Positions 1 to 6,167 of a DNA stretch of 41,312 bases are shown in pieces. The first letter of the stretch is position 1; every line of letters begins with the position of its first letter. Source of the stretch: Betaproteobacteria bacterium HGW-Betaproteobacteria-6. Its GTDB lineage: Bacteria > Pseudomonadota > Gammaproteobacteria > Burkholderiales > Rhodocyclaceae. The DNA lies in NCBI GenBank assembly GCA_002842145.1, contig PHCF01000026.1:1-41312 (forward strand). Reading direction: 5' to 3'. The translations under genes were made by a program, and so were the position numbers. Below the pieces are notes generated by a model. It made no database searches and was not told the DNA's origin. It saw only the letters and a program-made list of their open reading frames with translations.

Positions 1-51
<51 letters not shown>

Positions 52-69
52 GCCGCGAAAGAAGGCCGC

Positions 70-98
70 ATTATAGGGACCTCATTGGTCCTTGTAAA
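70..98 (-). promoter_or_regulatory. sigma-70 promoter for tRNA-Ala
   Basis: On the minus strand there is a -35 box TTTACA (93-98), a 17-bp spacer, and a perfect -10 box TATAAT (70-75). It is followed by a GC-rich discriminator (GCGGCC) typical of stringently controlled stable-RNA promoters. The predicted start is about 10 nt before the tRNA. The spacer contains an inverted repeat GGACC-aatga-GGTCC. Confidence 0.75.
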
Positions 99-115
99 GA
101 GCCTTTCGCGATTTT

Positions 116-1510
116 TCAGAGATGTTTCGACAGGGCTGCGACAACGCGGTCACGGCCGATCATTTCGACCAGGGCGTCAACCGAGGGCGCCTGCGCCTGG
201 CCCGTCAGGATTACCCGCAGCGGCATCGCCAGTTTGGGCATTTTCAGACCATGCTTGCCAATGACTTCCTTGATCAATGCGCTGATTGCCGGTGTTTCCC
301 AGGCTACCGTGGCAAGGCCGGAAACAAAATCGGCCAGGGCGGGAAGGGCTTCTGCCGACAGGTGCTGGGTGAGCAACTCCGGATTGGGCGTAACGTGGCT
401 GTAGAAGACCTCGACGGCATCGGCCAGCATGTTTAGCCTATTGCTACGGTCAACATACAAGGCGACCGCTTTTTGAAGATCAGGGCCGGCGCAGGTGTCG
501 ATGCCGCGCGCCACCAGAATGGCCTTGATCCGGGCGGCGAGATCGGCCGGTGGCGTCAGCTTCATGTAGTGCTGGTTCAGCCACAGCAACTTCTCGGTGT
601 TGAACTGGGCAGCCGAGGCAGTGATGTGATCAAGGTCGAACCATTCAACGAACTGCTGGCGCGAGAACACTTCTTCATCGCCGTGCGACCAGCCGAGGCG
701 GGCGAGGTAGTTGAGAACAGCCTCGGGCAGAAATCCGTCCTCGTCGTATTGCATGACCGAAACGGCACCATGGCGCTTCGATAGTTTGGCACCGTCGTCA
801 CCGAGGATCATCGACAGATGGGCGTAGGTCGGCGTTTCGGCACCGAGCGCCTGGAGAATGTTGATCTGGCGTGGGGTATTGTTAACGTGGTCGTCGCCGC
901 GGATGACGTGGGTGATGCCCATGTCCCAGTCGTCGACGCAGACGCAGAAATTGTAGGTTGGAGTACCGTCGGCGCGGGCGATGATCAAGTCGTCCAGTTC
1001 GTTGTTGGCAAATTCGATGCGGCCTTTGACCTGATCATCCCAGGCGACGACGCCCTCTTTCGGATTCTTGAAGCGAACGACTGGTGGAATGTCGGCCGGC
1101 GGCGTCGGCAGTGTCTTGCCCGCGTCGGGGCGCCAACGGCCGTCGTAGCGCGGCTTTTCCTTTTTTGCTTCCTGCTCGGCGCGCAGGGCGTCGAGCTCTT
1201 CCCGACTGGTGTAGCAATAATAGGCCGTTCCAGCCGCCAGCATTTGCTGGATCACTTCCTTGTAACGTTCCATGCGCTGCATCTGGTAGAACGGACCTTC
1301 ATCATGTTTCAGCCCAAGCCACTGCATGCCGTCGAGGATCGCCTGTACGGCTTCCGGTGTTGAACGGGCAACGTCTGTGTCCTCGATGCGCAGGATGAAG
1401 GCCCCGCCGTGACGTCGGGCATAGGCCCAGGAAAACAGTGCGGTGCGGGCGCCGCCAATATGGAGAAAACCAGTGGGACTTGGAGCAAAGCGGGTGCGGA
1501 CAGGCTTCAT
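116..1510 (-). CDS. gltX: glutamyl-tRNA synthetase
   Basis: This class I aminoacyl-tRNA synthetase charges tRNA-Glu with glutamate in the cytoplasm. The 464-residue length is normal for bacterial GltX. The N-terminus has the family signature [13 protein letters not shown], with the HIGH-like motif H17-I-G-G. The KMSKS-like motif is K242-L-S-K-R, followed by HGA. The C-terminal anticodon-binding part ends with a conserved-looking [15 protein letters not shown]. The ATG at 1510 places the catalytic domain at the usual distance from the N-terminus. A tRNA-Ala gene follows on the same strand, and a tRNA-Val gene is divergent upstream. GltX is discriminating or non-discriminating depending on the presence of GlnRS or GatCAB elsewhere, which cannot be judged here. 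Confidence 0.97.
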   Translation of the reverse strand: MKPVRTRFAPSPTGFLHIGGARTALFSWAYARRHGGAFILRIEDTDVARSTPEAVQAILDGMQWLGLKHDEGPFYQMQRMERYKEVIQQMLAAGTAYYCYTSREELDALRAEQEAKKEKPRYDGRWRPDAGKTLPTPPADIPPVVRFKNPKEGVVAWDDQVKGRIEFANNELDDLIIARADGTPTYNFCVCVDDWDMGITHVIRGDDHVNNTPRQINILQALGAETPTYAHLSMILGDDGAKLSKRHGAVSVMQYDEDGFLPEAVLNYLARLGWSHGDEEVFSRQQFVEWFDLDHITASAAQFNTEKLLWLNQHYMKLTPPADLAARIKAILVARGIDTCAGPDLQKAVALYVDRSNRLNMLADAVEVFYSHVTPNPELLTQHLSAEALPALADFVSGLATVAWETPAISALIKEVIGKHGLKMPKLAMPLRVILTGQAQAPSVDALVEMIGRDRVVAALSKHL

Positions 1511-1561
1511 GGGATGCGTGTTCTATGCTGGACAAAGGGTGCTATTCTAGCTGACCCGCGT

Positions 1562-1590
1562 TTGACCGGCTTGGCGACTTATGGTTAAAT
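1562..1590 (+). promoter_or_regulatory. sigma-70 promoter for tRNA-Val
   Basis: A -35 box TTGACC (1562-1567), a 17-bp spacer and a -10 box TTAAAT (1585-1590) are followed by a GCGCGC discriminator. The tRNA begins 15 nt after the -10 box. The spacing and GC-rich discriminator fit a growth-rate-controlled tRNA promoter. Confidence 0.7.
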
Positions 1591-1605
1591 GCGCGCCTCT
1601 CAAGT

Positions 1606-1680
1606 GGGCGGTTAGCTCAGCGGTAGAGCACTGCCTTCACACGGCAGGGGTCACTGGTTCGATCCCAGTACCGCCCACCA
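1606..1680 (+). tRNA. tRNA-Val(CAC)
   Basis: This is a complete cloverleaf of 75 nt including an encoded CCA. The acceptor strand GGGCGGT pairs with ACCGCCC. The D-arm is GCTC-AGCGGTA-GAGC. The anticodon arm CTGCC-TTCACAC-GGCAG gives anticodon CAC, which reads GUG. The T-arm is CTGG-TTCGATC-CCAG with its closing pair. The gene has its own promoter and a terminator directly downstream, so it is probably monocistronic. Confidence 0.97.
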
Positions 1681-1695
1681 TATTTGAGAATCCGG

Positions 1696-1729
1696 AAACC
1701 CGCATAGCGCAAAGCTCTGCGGGTTTTTT
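1696..1729 (+). terminator. Rho-independent terminator of tRNA-Val
   Basis: AACCCGCA (1697-1704) pairs with TGCGGGTT (1718-1725). An inner AGC/GCT pairing extends the stem, and the T run continues to 1729. It starts 16 nt after the encoded CCA. Confidence 0.88.
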
Positions 1730-2396
1730 GTTTTGGTGTTTTGGCAATGGGAAAGCGGGAACTGCTACACACTGATACAAAACGCTGTATTACGAAGTGC
1801 TACGCTGAGTTTGAACCAGTCGCGCTTGCATAGCGCCATGTTCGGGTTCTGCCATCAATCGATGGTCCAAGGGAATTCCTGTATTCACGCCTGATGAAGC
1901 TTAAGTAGGATAAATCACGTAACTACCACACGGGAGATTTGGCCGAATGAAAGTGAAGTCTTCAATCGAACGCGGTGCCCAGTACTTGTGCACCAAACTG
2001 GGTGATGTCGTAACAGCCATTGAACAAGTGGCGGTGGTCAAGGGAATGGCCATGTGGGAAGTCGAGCGCAAGATCGGCTCTGGAATACGGAAGCGCCTGA
2101 TTGTTTCCGAGCGTTCTTTGGTTCCCCCCCAACTGTCTGCCGCGGGTGTTTTGGCGTAGAGGAGACCTGAAGTATGGCGAGTCTCGGCTATCAAAATAGA
2201 CTGGACTTTTCGAATCAAGGGCGTATTCTGGAATTGAGTTCTGATAGATAGTTGGTTTTGTCAGAATGGGTTTTTTGTGAAAAGACTGGAGGCTTTATGG
2301 TTGATAGTCCGCCGCAGCTTGACGAGAAGACCGAGTAGCAATCCAACGGCAAATTGCCGAATGCCAGGGTCATCAGTGCCTTGGTTAGAGATTCAA
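1730..2396. other. approximately 0.67-kb stretch with little coding signal
   Basis: Between the tRNA-Val terminator and the antiporter gene the sequence is less GC-rich than its neighbours. No open frame shows the third-position GC bias seen in the real genes. The only candidate is the 70-codon frame at 1947-2159, which contains a C7 run near its 3' end. No integrase, transposase fragment or direct repeat of the tRNA 3' end was seen. It could be decayed DNA or regulatory sequence. Confidence 0.4.
1947..2159 (+). CDS. small hypothetical protein (doubtful)
   Basis: This is a 70-codon frame starting MKVKSSIERGAQYL, with a plausible ribosome binding site (GGGAGA) about 9 nt before the ATG. The product is predicted soluble and slightly basic, with no motif I recognise. 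Codon use does not match the GC-rich third positions of neighbouring genes, and the frame crosses a C7 homopolymer near its end. It may be a small gene, a decayed remnant, or chance. No function is proposed. Confidence 0.25.
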   Translation: MKVKSSIERGAQYLCTKLGDVVTAIEQVAVVKGMAMWEVERKIGSGIRKRLIVSERSLVPPQLSAAGVLA

Positions 2397-2424
2397 GAAG
2401 CCCATGTTTAAATGCATGGGCTTC
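2397..2424 (-). terminator. hairpin downstream of the antiporter gene
   Basis: GAAGCCCATG (2397-2406) pairs perfectly over 10 bp with CATGGGCTTC (2415-2424) around an 8-nt AT-rich loop. It lies 44 nt past the stop of the minus-strand antiporter gene. The T tract after it on that strand is weak (TTGAATCTC), so it may be a modest terminator or an mRNA 3'-stabilising hairpin. Confidence 0.5.
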
Positions 2425-2467
2425 GTGCTTTCTGGCTACCGAACTATGTTGTTCAAGAGGCCTTATG

Positions 2468-4213
2468 TCAGGGGGCTTTTTGGTGATTATCCGGTGCGTT
2501 ATCCTTGCCATAGAACGCCTTGAGCGTCGAATAGCGTTGAGCTCGGACATCGCGAATTCTGGACATCGCCTTTTCGACGGGGACTCCGAATTGCACCAAG
2601 GCTTCAACAGCAATCATCAGGCTGCCCTCCAGGACTTCGGGAATGACTTCAGTTGCTCCGGCTGTTTTGAGTTTGGCAACGGCAGACTCGTCGGCGGCCC
2701 GAACAATGACCGGAATGTCCCCTCTTTCCTGCCGGACCAGATGCAGAACTCGTTCAGCTGAATAGATGTCGTGGTAGGAAATGACTACGCCGCGGCAGCG
2801 GGCAATGCCTGCCGCCTTGAGGACCTCAATCCGGTCGGCGTTGCCATAAACAATGGTACCGCCCGGCGGTGGAGCTTTCTTGATTGTGCCGGGGGCAATG
2901 TCGAGTGCGATGAACTCAATGTCTTCATCCGAGAGGAAGCGGCCGATTTGTTCGCCGGTGCGGCCATAACCACAAAGAATGACGTGATTTTCCTTGCCAA
3001 AAGATCCGACGGCGATGTCGTGAATTGTTTTGGCTTTGTGTGCCCAATCCCCGCGGGCCATTTCTCCAGATTTATTGGCCGCCCATTCAATCAGGAACGG
3101 GGCAATAAACATTGAAATCAGCATTGCCGACAGGGTGAGCTGGAACACATCCTGAGGGATCAGTTTCAGTGTGTAGCCCAACTGGATCAATACCAGGCCG
3201 AATTCGCCGGCCTGCGACAACTGGGCCGCGGTTCGCAGGCAGACATCGAGCGGACTTTTCGAAAGTCGGGTAATTAGCAACACGACAACGCTCTTTCCGC
3301 CGATCAGGAGTACGACGGCAAGAAGGAGGGCAGGCAAGTGCGTGACGACATACATAACGTCTAGCATCATGCCGACGGTTACAAAGAACAGGCCCAGCAA
3401 AATATCGCGGAATGGTCTTATGTCGGCCTCGACCTGGTGCCGGTACATGGTTTCAGAAATCAGCATGCCGCCGACAAATGCGCCCAGGGCAAGGGAAAGG
3501 CCGGCTGCATGTGTCGCAAACCCTAGCGTAAGAACGATCCACAGCGTGGTCAGGACGAAGAGCTCTTCCGAGCGTCGATGGGCGACCGTGTCCAGGAGGA
3601 TCTGCATGGGACGCCGCCCCAGGCCGATGAGCACGATCAGGATGGCGGTGGTTTGCAACATGGCCATGCCCATGGCTTCCGTCAGGTCCGCTTGTTGGCG
3701 AGCCAGGGCCGGAAAAAGGATCAGGCAGGGTACAACAGCAATATCCTGGAAAAGCAGCACGCCCATGGTCTGGCGCCCTGAGCGGGAGTGCAATTCGAAG
3801 CGTTCGGACAGCATTCTGGCGACGATCGCAGTGGATGACATGGCTACAGCCAGGCCAACGACCAGACCTACTTCCCAGTATTGGCCATAGCCGTAAATTG
3901 CCGCCAGTGTTGTGGCCAATGCCGTGAGGAGTACCTGGGTTCCACCAAAACCAAAGACAAGGCCTTGCATTGCCCGCAATCGGCTGACACTAAATTCCAG
4001 TCCGATTGAGAACATCAGAAAAACAACCCCAAACTCAGCCAGCGTGCCAACCTCCTCCGATTCGGCGAGGATGCCGAATCCATGTGGCCCTAGGGCGATT
4101 CCAACCAGCAAATAGGCCAGGAGTGAAGGAAGGCGAAGCCGACGGGCAATGAAGACGCCGGATGCCGCGCAGGTCAGCAAAAGAAGGATGGCAGGAAGAT
4201 TGCTGTGTTCCAT
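2468..4213 (-). CDS. CPA2-family monovalent cation:proton antiporter (KefB/YbaL-like)
   Basis: This is a 581-residue inner-membrane antiporter. Residues about 5-385 are almost continuous hydrophobic segments typical of the Na/H exchanger domain, with the conserved early stretch LPSLLAYLLVGIALGPHGFG. A TrkA-N (RCK) nucleotide-binding domain follows, with the Rossmann motif HVILCGYGRTGEQIG starting near residue 410. It ends with a short tail rather than a full TrkA-C domain. Family members exchange K+ or Na+ for H+, gated by nucleotide or redox ligands. The exact ion and ligand cannot be read from sequence. The gene is monocistronic: a hairpin follows it and a 222-bp gap separates it from a divergent small gene. 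The length fits YbaL (about 558 residues) better than KefB/KefC. Confidence 0.93.
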   Translation of the reverse strand: MEHSNLPAILLLLTCAASGVFIARRLRLPSLLAYLLVGIALGPHGFGILAESEEVGTLAEFGVVFLMFSIGLEFSVSRLRAMQGLVFGFGGTQVLLTALATTLAAIYGYGQYWEVGLVVGLAVAMSSTAIVARMLSERFELHSRSGRQTMGVLLFQDIAVVPCLILFPALARQQADLTEAMGMAMLQTTAILIVLIGLGRRPMQILLDTVAHRRSEELFVLTTLWIVLTLGFATHAAGLSLALGAFVGGMLISETMYRHQVEADIRPFRDILLGLFFVTVGMMLDVMYVVTHLPALLLAVVLLIGGKSVVVLLITRLSKSPLDVCLRTAAQLSQAGEFGLVLIQLGYTLKLIPQDVFQLTLSAMLISMFIAPFLIEWAANKSGEMARGDWAHKAKTIHDIAVGSFGKENHVILCGYGRTGEQIGRFLSDEDIEFIALDIAPGTIKKAPPPGGTIVYGNADRIEVLKAAGIARCRGVVISYHDIYSAERVLHLVRQERGDIPVIVRAADESAVAKLKTAGATEVIPEVLEGSLMIAVEALVQFGVPVEKAMSRIRDVRAQRYSTLKAFYGKDNAPDNHQKAP

Positions 4214-4435
4214 GGTGTCGTAGACAGAGGAGTTTTCCGCGCCGTCTTCATTACATGGCGCCGGAGTTTGGGTAATGAAGCCTGGATCCGCTTTTGCTGG
4301 GGCATACGGAAATCGACAGTATGACTCGCTTATAGATTTTAATATTTTTTGAGTATTGCTTGCTGGGGATACTTCTGGAATATTTTGCTGAATGGTGTAA
4401 AGTTAGTTCATGAATTCTCGTTTTGAGGTGAAGAA

Positions 4436-4645
4436 ATGGCTATTCAATCAGTAAGTTCGAGTATCAGTGCCTATACAAACTCTAATGCTCAGGCCACGCA
4501 AACCCAGCAGGCGCAACAAGCTCAACAGGTAGAGAAGCGTGAGCCGCGTCCCGAAGAACGTGTCGAGCGTACAGAGGAGCCGACGCGACCGGTCAAGAAT
4601 GCACAGGGGCAGGAGACTGGAACGCTGGTTAATGTGACGGCTTAG
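4436..4645 (+). CDS. small Gln-rich protein with C-terminal TGTLVNVTA motif
   Basis: This 69-residue protein starts MAIQSVSSSISAY, with a good ribosome binding site (GAGGTGAAG) before the ATG. The middle is low-complexity Gln/Ala (TQTQQAQQAQQ) followed by a charged Glu/Arg/Pro stretch. It ends GQETGTLVNVTA, which matches the end of the next gene's product at 10 of 11 positions (QETGTLVNVTA against QQTGTLVNVTA). No signal peptide or membrane segment is visible. The gene lies 39 bp upstream of its partner and they probably share a transcript. Function unknown; I recall no characterised family. The shared tail suggests a binding or sorting tag, which is inference. Confidence 0.7.
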   Translation: MAIQSVSSSISAYTNSNAQATQTQQAQQAQQVEKREPRPEERVERTEEPTRPVKNAQGQETGTLVNVTA

Positions 4646-4684
4646 TAGGAAGTCGTGGTTTGTTGACAGGCAATCGGTGACGAA

Positions 4685-5077
4685 ATGGCTGTAACGTCTG
4701 CATCCAGTGCTCAATCGGCCGGTAGCGGCCTGTGGGCGCAAATTCAGTTGCAGCAGGCGCGGCAGAATGCTGATCGGGCTGAGCAGCAGGCTGCAGCCTT
4801 GCAAGCCAAGGCGCAATCGGCGCAAACCGTTGCAGATCGTGCACAGGAAAATGCACGTTCCCTGCAGGTGCAGTCCAGGCAAGCCCATGGCGATGCAGCG
4901 CAGGCAAGGCTTGATCTGGCAACACAAAATTCAGTCGGTGAGGTGCAAAACCAGCTGGGTGGTTTGAGAACGCAGATTGCCAATATACTTGGCGCGGACA
5001 CTCTCGGCAGTTCCACTTCCCCTGTAGTTAATACATCTGGCCAACAGACGGGAACACTGGTTAACGTGACAGCTTGA
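4685..5077 (+). CDS. coiled-coil small protein with C-terminal TGTLVNVTA motif
   Basis: This is a 130-residue protein. Residues about 15-85 are Ala/Gln-rich with heptad-like spacing (RQNADRAEQQAAALQAKAQ), predicting a long coiled coil. A linker rich in Ser/Thr follows, then the C-terminus GQQTGTLVNVTA shared with the preceding 69-residue protein. Their N-termini differ apart from Ser-rich starts, so only the tail is conserved. No signal peptide or membrane segment is seen. The start ATG is chosen because it is the first in frame; the ribosome binding site (GTGACGAA) is weak. A Rho-independent terminator 24 nt after the stop closes the two-gene unit. Function unknown. Confidence 0.72.
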   Translation: MAVTSASSAQSAGSGLWAQIQLQQARQNADRAEQQAAALQAKAQSAQTVADRAQENARSLQVQSRQAHGDAAQARLDLATQNSVGEVQNQLGGLRTQIANILGADTLGSSTSPVVNTSGQQTGTLVNVTA

Positions 5078-5101
5078 GTTGATTATCCGGCTGGCTTTCT
5101 C

Positions 5102-5125
5102 AAGGCGCTGCGGCGCTTTTTTTTT
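5102..5125 (+). terminator. Rho-independent terminator
   Basis: GCGC (5105-5108) pairs with GCGC (5113-5116), extended by AA/TT across a G bulge. A run of nine T follows to 5125. It terminates the two TGTLVNVTA small-protein genes. Confidence 0.8.
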
Positions 5126-5199
5126 GCCTGCTGATTGGTGCAGGCTTTGGTATCGTTCTGCTTTGCCTCATATTGACTGACATAAAAGGAATTTGATTC

Positions 5200-5583
5200 G
5201 TGCATGAAAATCATTGGTGCGCCTCCGTGGATGCCACCATTCAATTGCGTACTGGTTGCAATCCGCTTGAAAAACATCGGGCGCAGGCGGTGATCGTCCA
5301 TGCCGACGCATGGGCGCCGATGGAGTCCGTGGCCGATCCGCACGATATTCGTCAGGTAGTCGATTACGAGGTGATCTTCCTGGCTATCCGCGAACTGGAA
5401 AACAATGCCCACTGCGAGTGCTTGGAGTCGAGCATTCTTGATGTGATGGATGCTATTTTCGGCATGACCATCGTTAGTTCTGCCCGAGTTTCGATGCACA
5501 AGCCGCATGTCTATAACGGGCTGGGGATGCCCGCCATTTCGCTTACGCTGACACGCGAGCAATGGGCAAAGAGCAAACGGTGA
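5200..5583 (+). CDS. dihydroneopterin aldolase/epimerase-fold protein (FolB/FolX family)
   Basis: This 127-residue protein has the tunnelling-fold pattern of FolB. An early Glu (E24, in NPLEKHRAQ) fits the pterin-anchoring or catalytic acid region. VDY ends at Y56, like the LSYADI tyrosine of E. coli FolB. LES contains E76, and HKP contains K101, matching the catalytic lysine region. FolB converts dihydroneopterin to hydroxymethyl-dihydropterin; FolX epimerises dihydroneopterin triphosphate. Sequence alone does not separate them. The start is GTG at 5200, supported by AAAAGGA about 9 nt upstream. It overlaps the reductase gene by 22 bp, implying coupled translation and a joint pterin/folate role. 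Divergence from housekeeping FolB is notable. Confidence 0.75.
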   Translation: MHENHWCASVDATIQLRTGCNPLEKHRAQAVIVHADAWAPMESVADPHDIRQVVDYEVIFLAIRELENNAHCECLESSILDVMDAIFGMTIVSSARVSMHKPHVYNGLGMPAISLTLTREQWAKSKR

Positions 5584-6098
5584 TCTCGGCGATTGGCGCC
5601 GTGTCGAGCAATGGCATGATCGGTCTCGACAACTGGCTTCCTTGGGACATCCCGGAAGAACTGGCCTATTTCGAACGTACCGTGGCTGGTGCCGCACTGG
5701 TCATCGGACGGCAGACCTACGAGTCCATGGAGATTGTGCCGGTCGATTCATTTATCCTGACCCGGCAGAGCGATTTTGCGCCGCGCTTCGGTTGTACCGC
5801 CGTTAACTCGATCAAGGCTGCGTTGCATGGCGCGCTGGCCACAGGCAAGCAGGTCTTCGTGATCGGTGGGGCAAGTGTCTACGCTGCAGCTTGGCCGTAT
5901 TGCCGATATTTTTACCTGACGCGGATCGATGGCGATTTCACCGGCGATGTGCGATTTCCCGACGCCGTAAATTTGGCGCCTTGTCATGTAGATGAATTGG
6001 CACACCAGACTTACGTTGAACGCCGCAGCGGCGAATTGGTTTCCTGTCGTTTCCTGCGTTATGAGCAGCAAAGCCCGGTTTCGGTGTCGGCGAACTGA
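5562..6098 (+). CDS. folA: dihydrofolate reductase (divergent)
   Basis: This 178-residue protein should reduce dihydrofolate to tetrahydrofolate with NADPH. The N-terminal signature is NGMIGLDNWLPWDIPEEL. E33 sits where E. coli DHFR has the catalytic D27, so the acid is glutamate here. GRQTYESM matches the GR(K/H)TWES cofactor motif, but the usual PLPGR segment after it is shortened. VFVIGGASVYAAAWP is the conserved VIGGxxxY motif. The length is typical (about 160-180). It overlaps the FolB-like gene upstream by 22 bp. The divergent PLPGR region leaves room for a related pteridine reductase activity. Confidence 0.87.
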   Translation: MGKEQTVISAIGAVSSNGMIGLDNWLPWDIPEELAYFERTVAGAALVIGRQTYESMEIVPVDSFILTRQSDFAPRFGCTAVNSIKAALHGALATGKQVFVIGGASVYAAAWPYCRYFYLTRIDGDFTGDVRFPDAVNLAPCHVDELAHQTYVERRSGELVSCRFLRYEQQSPVSVSAN

Positions 6099-6167
6099 TT
6101 GAAATTCCCGTTCTTCGTGCGCAGAATGTGAGGGAGGGGGCGTTAGTCAAAAAAGCAGGGGGTATGG

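Noticed and set aside
1606..2467. Integrated island downstream of tRNA-Val
   Set aside because: No integrase, no direct repeat of the tRNA 3' end and no mobile genes are present; only a poorly coding gap is seen.
4370..4420. Possible sigma-54 (TGG...TTGCT) or sigma-28 (TAAAGTT) promoter before the small TGTLVNVTA gene
   Set aside because: The GG-GC spacing is 8 rather than 10, and the TAAAGTT lacks a GCCGATAA partner, so neither is supported.
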